From the NCBI GenBank assembly GCA_036257595.1, contig DATAFF010000053.1:1-20421 (forward strand): DNA of 20,421 nt, given 5' to 3'. This DNA comes from DATAFF01 sp036257595. Lineage in GTDB: Bacteria; Pseudomonadota; Alphaproteobacteria; Rhizobiales; Aestuariivirgaceae. Numbering within the stretch: position 1 is the stretch's first letter; each line of letters opens with the position of its first letter. Positions 1 through 6,573 of this stretch are shown piece by piece. The notes beneath the pieces are model-generated. The model saw only the letters and a program-made list of their open reading frames with translations, ran no database searches and was not told where the DNA came from. Both the position numbers and the translations under genes were made by a program.

Positions 1-170
1 TGATCATCATCTGCGCAATGGTCGGCACGCGCGACCTCGGCCAGGAAGTCTTCAAGGCACTGGCCAAGGCCGATGCCGGCAAGGGCATCGTCGCCGGGCT
101 TTGCATCGCCTTCATCGGCATGATCGGCGACCGGCTGATCACCGCCTGGGCGGCGCGGCTGAGGGCCTAA
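1..170 (+). CDS. Glycine betaine/choline ABC transporter permease, C-terminal fragment
   Basis: This is the 3' end of a gene cut by the window edge. The reading frame starts at base 3 and stops at TAA 168-170, giving 55 residues. The segment MVGTRDLGQEV and the following hydrophobic stretch ending in a DRLI motif are characteristic of the C-terminus of ProW/ChoW-type inner-membrane permeases. These permeases form the channel of ABC importers for glycine betaine, proline betaine or choline. The ATPase and binding-protein genes would lie outside the window to the left, so the substrate cannot be decided. The next gene has its own promoter, so this gene probably ends its transcription unit, although no clear terminator hairpin is visible. 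Confidence 0.75.
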   Translation, partial: IIICAMVGTRDLGQEVFKALAKADAGKGIVAGLCIAFIGMIGDRLITAWAARLRA

Positions 171-197
171 AGGTTGGGTAAATGATCTTGTAAGCCG

Positions 198-225
198 TTG
201 ACACTACACTGTTTTCCACTAGATT
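198..225 (+). promoter_or_regulatory. Putative sigma70-type promoter of the nucleotidyltransferase gene
   Basis: A perfect -35 box TTGACA (198-203) is followed after 16 bases by TAGATT (220-225), a 4/6 match to the -10 consensus. Transcription would begin near 231-233. That makes the ATG at 227 unlikely as a start codon and supports the ATG at 257. It is the best consensus promoter in the window. Confidence 0.55.
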
Positions 226-256
226 CTTGGAATGTTTTCGTCTAAGTGGAAAAGTG

Positions 257-1300
257 ATGCATTTCATAGAGTTAGATGGTGTCCAGCGGCGTCAGCTGAT
301 CGATACGCAGCAAGCTTTTGCGGCGTGGCAGGTCGCGCATCGCGATCACGTCCACCGTTTTGCCGGAAGCATGAGATGGGTTTCTCGTAATGGTGGCGAC
401 TATCTTCTACGCAAGATCGGCAGGACAGAAACCTCGCTTGGGCGGCGCGGGGTCGAAACCGAGGCTGCCTATCAAGCCTTTCAGAGCGGACGGGACGTCA
501 ACAGCGCGCGCCTGAAGGGGCTTTCCGCTCAGATCGACAAGCTCGCCCCGATCAACCGGGCGATGGGGCTCGGCAGGGTCCCTGCCACTGCGGCTCGGGT
601 CCTCAGGGTCATGGATGAGCATGGGTTGCTTGGTACACGTCTCTTCGTCGTCGGGACCAATGCGATTTACGCTTACGAGGCGGTGGCTGGTGTACAGTTT
701 GCGACAGCGCTGACTGCGTCAGGCGATATCGACCTGCTGCTCGACGCCCGCCGTCGCATCAGCCTTGCCTTTCAAGACCATCGAAAGCGAGGCCTTATTG
801 GCCTTCTCAAAAAGGCAGATCCTTCCTTCACTGCCGAGGGCAGATCCTTTCGGGCCTTCAACAAGGAAGGCTACATGGTGGATCTGATCCGGCCTGAACC
901 GAAGAACGTGTTCAGGAGCAAGTTGCCGGTCGGCATCAGCGACCTTGCAGAGGATCTCGAAGGGGCACCAATCTTCGGCCTTGACTGGCTTATCAACGCG
1001 CCAAAATTCGAAGCGGTGGCGCTGGACGTGCGGGGGTATCCGGTGCGGCTGGTCGCAGCCGATCCTCGCGCTTTTGCACTCCACAAGGCCTGGATCTCCA
1101 GCAAGCCGGACAGGGAGCCGATCAAGGCGAAACGCGACATGGCGCAGGCTCGTGCAAGTGCTCAGCTCGCGACCCGCTATCTCAATTTGCGCTTTGAGGA
1201 GCCCGACCTGATGTCGCTGCCCATGGTCCTCATGGATCAGCGGGACCAGCTCGAGGAAGAGGCCGTCGGATCACTGCCGTCGGAAACGCCGAACTGGTAG
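257..1300 (+). CDS. GSU2403-like nucleotidyltransferase-fold protein (orphan)
   Basis: The predicted protein has 347 residues. The core of a minimal nucleotidyltransferase fold is visible: a glycine-containing helix start GTNAIYAYEA (residues 133-142), the metal-binding pair D157-I-D159 in GDIDLLLD, and a later candidate third acidic residue D209 in MVDLI. This pattern resembles the GSU2403/NTP_transf_8 and AbiEii group, some members of which are toxins or phage-defence enzymes that transfer nucleotides to RNA or protein. The N-terminal 120 residues are helical and charged. ATG 257 was chosen because ATG 227 lies within about 6 bases of the predicted transcription start; the Shine-Dalgarno sequence is weak. 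No antitoxin-like partner is adjacent. Base composition is visibly less GC-rich than the neighbours, especially before position 300, suggesting transfer. The gene ends 6 bases from the convergent asparaginase gene. The target of the enzyme is unknown. Confidence 0.7.
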   Translation: MHFIELDGVQRRQLIDTQQAFAAWQVAHRDHVHRFAGSMRWVSRNGGDYLLRKIGRTETSLGRRGVETEAAYQAFQSGRDVNSARLKGLSAQIDKLAPINRAMGLGRVPATAARVLRVMDEHGLLGTRLFVVGTNAIYAYEAVAGVQFATALTASGDIDLLLDARRRISLAFQDHRKRGLIGLLKKADPSFTAEGRSFRAFNKEGYMVDLIRPEPKNVFRSKLPVGISDLAEDLEGAPIFGLDWLINAPKFEAVALDVRGYPVRLVAADPRAFALHKAWISSKPDREPIKAKRDMAQARASAQLATRYLNLRFEEPDLMSLPMVLMDQRDQLEEEAVGSLPSETPNW

Positions 1301-1306
1301 CGCCTC

Positions 1307-2302
1307 TCATAGCAGGGCGCGGATCTCGCCGGTTTCGCGGTTGCGCCAGTTCCTGATCTTCACCTCAGTGAAGCCGAGAAGCTTGAGGCGCTCATCCTCG
1401 GTCCACACATCGAGCCCGGCAAGCAGGCCGGCAATGGCGGTCTCGGCGGCACGGCTCGCGCCGTCGCGGCATTTGAGGGCGAGGCCGAGGCCGGCATGGG
1501 GCACTGCGGCGCAAAACACGCCCTCCGCTCCGGTCTTGACGAAGGCCCTCGGCACCGCCCGCATCAGATCGGTGCAAAACCGTTTCGAGCCGGCGACCAT
1601 GAAGGGATGGGCTCTGACCGCCATGATGATGCGCTCGGCCGCGGCGGCGCGCTCCGGCACCAGGCCCTCGCCGGAGGCGAAACGCTGGAAAGCCCGCGCC
1701 AGATCCCGAAGCGGAAGCGCCCAGGTCGGCACCGAGCAGCCATCGATGCCACATGGCGCTCGGGCAAGGTCGGAACCGGTCAGCGCGCCGAGGGTCGCCG
1801 CGATCCGCCGCTGCACCGGGTGGGCGGCATCGACATAGCCGCGATGGGAAACGCCGAGCGCCAGCGCCACGGCCAGCATGCCGGCATGTTTGCCCGAGCA
1901 GTTGTTGTGGAGCGGGCCTGGCACCGCTCCCCGCTTCGCGAGCTCGCGCGCGGCAGTCGACTCCGAGGGCCAGTGGGCGCCGCATTCGAGCGCGTCTTCC
2001 TCGAGCGACAGCTTGGTCAGCATGGCGCGGGCCGTCTCGACATGGGCGGGCTCGCCGCCATGCGAGGCGCAGGCCAGCGCGATCTCGGCATCATTGAAGC
2101 CGAATCGCTCGGCAGCACCGCTTTCGATCACCGCCAAGCATTGCATCGCCTTGATTGCCGAGCGCGGGTAGATCGGCCGCTCGATATCGCCGCCCGCACG
2201 GACCATCCCGCCGCCCGGCCCGATAATGGCAAAGGCACCCTCATGACGGCTCTCGACAAAGCCGCCGCGGATGACCTCGGCGATCGGGACGCTGGCGCTC
2301 AC
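1307..2302 (-). CDS. L-asparaginase II (Rhizobium-type, zinc-containing)
   Basis: The 331-residue protein hydrolyses L-asparagine to aspartate and ammonia, by similarity to the R. etli asparaginase II family (PF06089). Counting from the GTG start, the catalytic Ser-Lys pairs fall at S48 and K51 (RSAIK) and S80 (ASHGGE) with K256 (KTGAEG). The zinc ligands fall at C135 and K138 (NNCSGKH) and C189 (GIDGC). Six of these seven positions carry the same numbers I recall from the structurally studied R. etli enzyme, which supports this GTG as the true start. A GGAG lies 8 bases upstream. The start overlaps the stop of the upstream MFS gene in a GTGA, so translation is probably coupled. No signal peptide is seen, so the enzyme is cytoplasmic. 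It is unrelated to the E. coli AnsA/AnsB fold. Confidence 0.9.
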   Translation of the reverse strand: MSASVPIAEVIRGGFVESRHEGAFAIIGPGGGMVRAGGDIERPIYPRSAIKAMQCLAVIESGAAERFGFNDAEIALACASHGGEPAHVETARAMLTKLSLEEDALECGAHWPSESTAARELAKRGAVPGPLHNNCSGKHAGMLAVALALGVSHRGYVDAAHPVQRRIAATLGALTGSDLARAPCGIDGCSVPTWALPLRDLARAFQRFASGEGLVPERAAAAERIIMAVRAHPFMVAGSKRFCTDLMRAVPRAFVKTGAEGVFCAAVPHAGLGLALKCRDGASRAAETAIAGLLAGLDVWTEDERLKLLGFTEVKIRNWRNRETGEIRALL

Positions 2303-3570
2303 AATTGATTCTCCGAGCGGGCATGCGACGCCGGAGGGCGGGCGAGAAACCACAGGAGCGCCAGCGCCTGCGCGGTGAAGCAGATGGCGAGGGCGGCGCG
2401 ATAGCCTTGCGGATCGTAGCTCCCCGCCTTGATCGACGGCCAGAGATCGAGGACAGCGCCGAAGCCATATTGGGTGGCGAAGGCCACCCCGAAGGACAGG
2501 AGATTGAGCGCCGCATTGCTGCGACCGGCGGCGTGGGCACCGCCGAAATAACTGGCGAGCCAGGGATAGAGCAAGATCGCCGATTGGCCAAACATGCCGA
2601 AAGCGAAGGCGAGAACGAGCGGGCTCCGGGTCACGCCTGCCATCAGCAATGCCTCTATCACCAGGAACACTAGGACGAAGACCGGGCTCACCCACAGCAC
2701 GCTGATGCCACGGGTGGCGAGCCGGTCGGCGACGGCGCCCGAGATCAGCGTGCCGACGAGAAAGCCCAGCGCCATGGCGGCGAGCCCCTGGGCGACGCCT
2801 GCCCGGTCGAGCCCGGCAACATCGGCTAGCCACGGGCCGGCCCACAGCGTCTGAATGCCGATATGGCAGCCGCAGGTCGCAGCGACCAGAGGTGCAATGC
2901 GCCAGAACACCGGATCGGCGAAAACGATGCCGAGGCCGCGCACCTGCCTTCGCCAGCTCGGCGCGGGGCCGTCGCGGCGCGGCTGCTCCGCCACCAGCAG
3001 GAAGATGAGGAGCGCCGACAGGAAGGACAAACCGGCAAGCCCGGCGAACAGAGCCCGCCAGCCCCAATGGGAGACGGCGAACTCGGCCGGCACCGTGGCG
3101 GTGATGAGGCCCAATCCGCCGACCGCCATGATCAGCGCATTGGCGAGCGGTCGGCGCGGCTCACTGACCCACAGGCTCACCGCCTTGAAGCCGGACATCA
3201 GACCGCCGGCCGAGCCGATGCCGATGCCGGCGCGGGCAATGGCAAGCATGGTGAAATTGCCGGCCAACCCGAAGGTGAGCGCCGACACGCCGGTGAGACC
3301 GATCAGCGCCGACTGCACGCGGCGCGGCCCATAGCGGTCGAGCAGGATTCCGAGCGGTAGCTGAAAGGCGGCAAAGGCGACGAGATAGGCGGCCGTGAGA
3401 AAGCCGAGGCCGGCCGCATCGAGACCGAGATCGCGCACGAGGTCGGGGGCCGCGACGGCATTCACCGCGCGATAGAGATAGGACAGGAAATAACCGAATC
3501 CGAATGGGGCGAGGACCGTCAGGAGGAAGGTGCCGACGCCGGGATAAGCCGGGGAAACGTCATCGCGCAT
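2299..3570 (-). CDS. MFS transporter, 12 membrane segments
   Basis: The 423-residue protein is almost entirely hydrophobic, with about twelve predicted transmembrane helices. The major facilitator motif between helices 2 and 3 is present (GILLDRYGPRR, about residues 73-83). A charged central loop around residues 200-215 (EQPRRDGPAPSWRRQ) splits the two six-helix halves. The substrate is not evident. The gene starts 12 bases after the efp stop and overlaps the asparaginase start by the GTGA junction. That context suggests transport of an amino acid or amide linked to asparagine use, but this is only inference. No good Shine-Dalgarno precedes the ATG at 3570; the gene may depend on readthrough from efp. 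Confidence 0.85.
   Translation of the reverse strand: MRDDVSPAYPGVGTFLLTVLAPFGFGYFLSYLYRAVNAVAAPDLVRDLGLDAAGLGFLTAAYLVAFAAFQLPLGILLDRYGPRRVQSALIGLTGVSALTFGLAGNFTMLAIARAGIGIGSAGGLMSGFKAVSLWVSEPRRPLANALIMAVGGLGLITATVPAEFAVSHWGWRALFAGLAGLSFLSALLIFLLVAEQPRRDGPAPSWRRQVRGLGIVFADPVFWRIAPLVAATCGCHIGIQTLWAGPWLADVAGLDRAGVAQGLAAMALGFLVGTLISGAVADRLATRGISVLWVSPVFVLVFLVIEALLMAGVTRSPLVLAFAFGMFGQSAILLYPWLASYFGGAHAAGRSNAALNLLSFGVAFATQYGFGAVLDLWPSIKAGSYDPQGYRAALAICFTAQALALLWFLARPPASHARSENQL
2311..2314 (-). promoter_or_regulatory. Ribosome binding site that decides the asparaginase GTG start
   Basis: On the minus strand GGAG lies 8 bases before GTG 2302-2300. No ATG is available near the conserved N-terminus, so this site and the residue numbering of the active site fix the GTG start. 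Confidence 0.6.
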
Positions 3571-3582
3571 CGGATTTGGCGG

Positions 3583-4155
3583 TCAGTCCTTGGCCCGCTC
3601 GACATAGGAGCCGTCCTCGGTCATCACCACGATGCGGGTGCCCGAGACGATATGCGGTGGCACCGAGGTCCGGACGCCGTTGGACAGGAGCGCCGGCTTG
3701 AAGGAGGAGGCGGCGGTCTGGCCCTTCACCACCGGCTCGGTCTCCACCACCTCGAGCGTCACCCGGGCCGGCAGCTCGATGGCGATCGGGATACCATTGT
3801 GCAGGCTCAGCATGCATTCCATGTTTTCCTGCATATAGACCGACTGGTCGCCGAGAATGTCGCGCGGTACGGTGACCTGCTCGTAGTTGTCGGGATTCAT
3901 GAAGACGTAACCGTCACCATCCTCGTACAGGAAGGTGTAGGGCACGGTCTCGACAAAGGCCCGCTCGCACTGGTCGGTGGTCTTGTAGCGCACCGACACC
4001 TTGATCCCGTCGGAGATCCGCCGCATATCGATCTGAGTGGTCGGGGTGCCCTTGCCAGGGTGAAAATTCTCTGCCGAGAGCACGATATAGAGCTTCCCGT
4101 CCTCATCTTCCAATACGTTGCCCTTGCGCACCTGGCTGGCGATGACCTTGACCAC
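3583..4155 (-). CDS. efp: Translation elongation factor P
   Basis: EF-P binds the ribosome between the P and E sites and relieves stalling at consecutive prolines. The 190-residue length fits the family (about 185-190). The N-terminal KOW-like domain carries the loop HPGKGTP with K35 at its tip, the lysine equivalent to E. coli K34 that receives beta-lysine from EpmA. Two OB domains follow (about residues 65-130 and 130-190), with the C-terminal signature around SGTRIVVMTEDGSY. The GTG at 4155 gives the usual alphaproteobacterial beginning (M)VKVIAS. An in-frame ATG at 4218 falls in the predicted -35 box and would add an unrelated Cys/Arg-rich leader, so it was rejected. The gene is the first of the efp, MFS, asparaginase run and is divergent from epmA. 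Confidence 0.95.
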   Translation of the reverse strand: MVKVIASQVRKGNVLEDEDGKLYIVLSAENFHPGKGTPTTQIDMRRISDGIKVSVRYKTTDQCERAFVETVPYTFLYEDGDGYVFMNPDNYEQVTVPRDILGDQSVYMQENMECMLSLHNGIPIAIELPARVTLEVVETEPVVKGQTAASSFKPALLSNGVRTSVPPHIVSGTRIVVMTEDGSYVERAKD

Positions 4156-4189
4156 GGACCGTCTCTTTCTTCTATTCCCGACCAGGGAG

Positions 4190-4218
4190 GTCATATTGGG
4201 GCAACAGGCATTAGGCAA
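4190..4218 (-). promoter_or_regulatory. Putative efp promoter, -35 inside a heptamer repeat
   Basis: On the minus strand TTGCCT (4218-4213) and TATGAC (4195-4190) are separated by 17 bases. Both are partial matches to sigma70-type boxes. The predicted transcription start near 4183 lies about 28 bases before the GTG start of efp. The -35 box falls within the 7-bp-period repeat at 4200-4223. Confidence 0.35.
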
Positions 4219-4223
4219 TAGCC
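4200..4223. repeat. Heptamer repeat locus A (three units)
   Basis: Plus-strand units GGCAACA, GGCATTA and GGCAATA occur back to back and are followed by GCC. Read on the minus strand they are CTATTGC, CTAATGC and CTGTTGC, matching the CTAYTSS consensus shared with the loci at 5281-5355 and 7301-7385. No inverted partner arm is present here. The array lies in the 96-base divergent space between efp and epmA. Confidence 0.55.
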
Positions 4224-4251
4224 GGTTTCATCACGGCCGGGCATCACAGGC

Positions 4252-5292
4252 ATGACAACCCCCTGGTACCATCCGGACCGCCATTTCGACCGAAGGCCGC
4301 TGCTGATCCGGCGGGGATCGATCGCCCGGGCGGTGCATGATTATTTCCAGCAGGACGGCTTCACCGAGGTCGAATGCGGGGCGCTGCAGGTCACGCCGGG
4401 ACTCGAAACGCATCTTCATGGCGTCAAGGCCGAGCTCCACGGGCCCGACGGCACGGCGCAGCATCTCTATCTCCACACCTCGCCGGAATTCGCCTGCAAG
4501 AAGCTGCTCGCGGCCGGGGAAAGGCTGATCTATGTGTTCGCCCGGGTGTATCGCAGCCGCGAGCGCGGGCCGTTGCATGCACCCGAATTCACCATGCTCG
4601 AATGGTACCGAGCGGAGGCCCCCTATGAGGCGGTGATGGCCGATGCGGTGGCGCTGGCGCAACTGGCCGCGGAAGCGGCGGGAACCGGCCAGCTTTCCTA
4701 TCGTGGCGCCGCCGCCGATCCCTGGCGCGAGCCCGAGCGGCTGACCGTGACGGAGGCCTTCGAGCGCCATGCCGGCATCGACGTCATGGCAACGCTCGAC
4801 AGGCAAGGGAATGGCAGGCGCGACGTGCTGGCAACCCAGGCCGCGGCAATCGGGTTGCAGGCGGCGGCCGACGACACCTGGTCCGATCTCTTCTCCAAGA
4901 TCCTGGTCGCGCGGGTCGAGCCGCGGCTCGGGATCGGGCGCCTGACGCTCATCACCGACTATCCGGCAGCGGAGGCAGCCCTGGCCCGCCGCTGCCCCAG
5001 CGACCGGCGGCTGGCGGAGCGTTTCGAGCTCTATGCCGCCGGCGTCGAGCTTGCCAATGGCTTTGGCGAGCTGACCGATCCGGTCGAGCAACGCCAGCGC
5101 TTCGAGGCCGAAATGGCAGAAAAACAACGGATCCATGGCGAGCGCTATCCGCTGGACGAGGAGCTGCTGGCGGCACTTCAACTGATGCCTCCGGCGAGCG
5201 GCGTCGCGCTCGGCTTCGACCGGCTGGTCATGCTGGCGACAGGGGCGCGACGGATCGACGAGGTGATGTGGACGCCCCCCTTAAGCGAATAG
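4252..5292 (+). CDS. epmA: EF-P lysine (beta-lysyl) ligase EpmA
   Basis: The 346-residue protein is a shortened class II lysyl-tRNA synthetase catalytic domain without the anticodon-binding domain, which is the hallmark of EpmA (also called PoxA, YjeA or GenX). Motif 2 is visible as VYRSRE followed by EFTMLEWYRA. Motif 3 is GVALGFDRLVML near the C-terminus. The substrate-binding segment VELANGFGEL is present. The enzyme attaches (R)-beta-lysine to the conserved lysine of EF-P. Its position divergent from efp, with a 96-base gap, agrees with this. The ATG at 4252 has a short ACAGG sequence 3 bases upstream. The last two codons and the TAG stop (residues Ser-Glu-stop) lie inside the heptamer repeat at 5281-5355, so the native C-terminus may have been altered by the repeat. 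Confidence 0.92.
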   Translation: MTTPWYHPDRHFDRRPLLIRRGSIARAVHDYFQQDGFTEVECGALQVTPGLETHLHGVKAELHGPDGTAQHLYLHTSPEFACKKLLAAGERLIYVFARVYRSRERGPLHAPEFTMLEWYRAEAPYEAVMADAVALAQLAAEAAGTGQLSYRGAAADPWREPERLTVTEAFERHAGIDVMATLDRQGNGRRDVLATQAAAIGLQAAADDTWSDLFSKILVARVEPRLGIGRLTLITDYPAAEAALARRCPSDRRLAERFELYAAGVELANGFGELTDPVEQRQRFEAEMAEKQRIHGERYPLDEELLAALQLMPPASGVALGFDRLVMLATGARRIDEVMWTPPLSE

Positions 5293-5355
5293 TTGGTAGC
5301 GAATAGCGAATAGCTTAGACTCGCATCAACTATTCGCTATTCGCTACTCGCTAAC
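5281..5355. repeat. Heptamer repeat locus B with long inverted arms
   Basis: The left arm carries units such as AATAGCG, and the right arm carries CTATTCG twice, CTACTCG and CTAAC at strict 7-base steps (5330-5355). Bases 5296-5313 and 5330-5347 form a perfect 18-bp inverted repeat around a 16-base spacer, so a stable RNA hairpin or DNA cruciform is possible. The element fills the whole gap between epmA and the next gene. It supplies the epmA stop codon (TAG 5290-5292) and ends 5 bases before the ATG at 5361. No run of T follows the stem, so a classical terminator is not supported. Confidence 0.8.
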
Positions 5356-5360
5356 CCCCG

Positions 5361-6338
5361 ATGGCCACCCTCCTCCTCACCCACCCCGTCTTCACCCTTC
5401 ATGCGCCGCCGCCCGGCCATCCCGAGCGGCCGGACCGGATGCGAGCGATCGACAAGGTCCTCACCCATCCGCTGTTCGCCGATCTCGTGCGACGCGAGGC
5501 CGAGCGCGCCGCGGTGGACGATATCCTGCTCGTCCATCCGGAATCCTATGTGAGGAAGATCGAAGCGAGCGCGCCGGAGCCCGGCGACGTGGTATCGCTC
5601 GACCCCGACACCTGGATGAACGAGGCGAGCCTCGAAGCGGCTTACCGGGCGGTCGGCGGCGGCATTGCGGCGGTCGATGCGGTGATGAGCGGCGAGGTTG
5701 CCAATGCATTCTGCGCGCTCAGGCCACCCGGGCACCATGCCGAGACCAGCCGGGCCATGGGCTTCTGCCTGTTCTCGTCGGCCGCCATCGCTGCCCATCA
5801 TGCCAAGGCGCGGCATGGCCTCGAACGGGTTGCGGTGGTGGATTTCGACGTTCATCACGGCAATGGCACACAGGAGATCTTCTGGTCGAAGCGCGACCTG
5901 TTCTACGGCTCGACACATCAGATGCCGCTGTTTCCCGGCACCGGCGCTTTGCGCGAGACCGGAGTCGGGAACATCTGGAACGCGCCGCTCAAGGCGGGCG
6001 ACGGCACGGCCCGGTTCCGCGAGGCGCTGGAGACGCGGATCTTCCCGGCGCTCATCGCCCATCGGCCGGAGCTTATTGTGATCTCGGCCGGGTTCGATGC
6101 CCATCGCAACGATCCGCTTGGCGGGCTCGAGCTGACGGAGGCGGATTTCGCCTGGGTGACGCTCAAGCTCATGGACATTGCCGACCGGGTGGCCGGCGGA
6201 CGGGTGGTGTCGATGCTCGAAGGCGGCTATGACCTCACCGGCCTGTCACGTTCGGTGGCAGCCCATGTTCAGGCGCTGTTGCGCGGCACCGGCGAGGGCA
6301 GCGGCGTCGCGGCGGAGGGTCGTGACGATGGTCAATGA
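5361..6338 (+). CDS. Histone-deacetylase-family amidohydrolase (acetoin utilization/polyamine deacetylase type)
   Basis: The 325-residue protein shows the complete zinc deacetylase signature. It begins with GHPERPDR (19-26). The active-site histidines H125-H126 lie in PPGHH. The zinc ligands are D163 and H165 in DFDVHHGNGT, with D246 in SAGFDAH. The transition-state tyrosine Y290 is in EGGYD. Such bacterial enzymes remove acetyl groups from proteins, polyamines or small amides; the exact substrate cannot be read from sequence. The start at 5361 is fixed by the conserved N-terminus, yet no Shine-Dalgarno precedes it because the heptamer repeat runs up to 5 bases before the ATG. The 3' end overlaps xseB by 11 bases. 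The grouping with xseB and tlyA is common in alphaproteobacteria. Confidence 0.88.
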   Translation: MATLLLTHPVFTLHAPPPGHPERPDRMRAIDKVLTHPLFADLVRREAERAAVDDILLVHPESYVRKIEASAPEPGDVVSLDPDTWMNEASLEAAYRAVGGGIAAVDAVMSGEVANAFCALRPPGHHAETSRAMGFCLFSSAAIAAHHAKARHGLERVAVVDFDVHHGNGTQEIFWSKRDLFYGSTHQMPLFPGTGALRETGVGNIWNAPLKAGDGTARFREALETRIFPALIAHRPELIVISAGFDAHRNDPLGGLELTEADFAWVTLKLMDIADRVAGGRVVSMLEGGYDLTGLSRSVAAHVQALLRGTGEGSGVAAEGRDDGQ

Positions 6339-6573
6339 GACACCGGTCGATGATCTCGATTTCGAGACGGCGCTGCGCGAGCTCGAGGAAATCGTCAACC
6401 GGCTGGAATCGGGACGGGTCGACCTCAAGGCCTCGATCGCCATATATGAGCGCGGCGAGGCGCTGAAGATCCATTGCGAGACGCTGCTGCGCGATGCCGA
6501 GGCGCGGATCGAGCGGATCACCCTGTCGCGCGAAGGACGGCCCACCGGCACGGAGCCGCTGGATGGAAAATGA
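6328..6573 (+). CDS. xseB: Exodeoxyribonuclease VII small subunit
   Basis: The 81-residue protein has the XseB signature FETALRELEEIVNRLESG followed by a helix with the usual S/YERG segment (IYERGEALKIHC). It forms a helical hairpin that joins XseA in exonuclease VII, which degrades single-stranded DNA in repair. The ATG at 6328 was chosen because GGAGGG (6314-6319) lies 8 bases upstream and because it gives a family-length product. The gene starts inside the end of the HDAC-like gene and its TGA overlaps the tlyA ATG, so translation is coupled on both sides. xseA is not in the window. Confidence 0.92.
   Translation: MVNETPVDDLDFETALRELEEIVNRLESGRVDLKASIAIYERGEALKIHCETLLRDAEARIERITLSREGRPTGTEPLDGK

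Noticed and set aside
1307..3067. A single long minus-strand reading frame of 586 residues covering the asparaginase and part of the MFS gene
   Set aside because: Only the part from the GTG at 2302 matches the asparaginase family. The N-terminal 255 residues are a frame-shifted, arginine-rich shadow of the MFS gene.
2863..3360. Plus-strand frames antisense to the MFS gene
   Set aside because: Arginine-, alanine- and histidine-rich text without motifs; the minus strand clearly encodes a 12-helix transporter.
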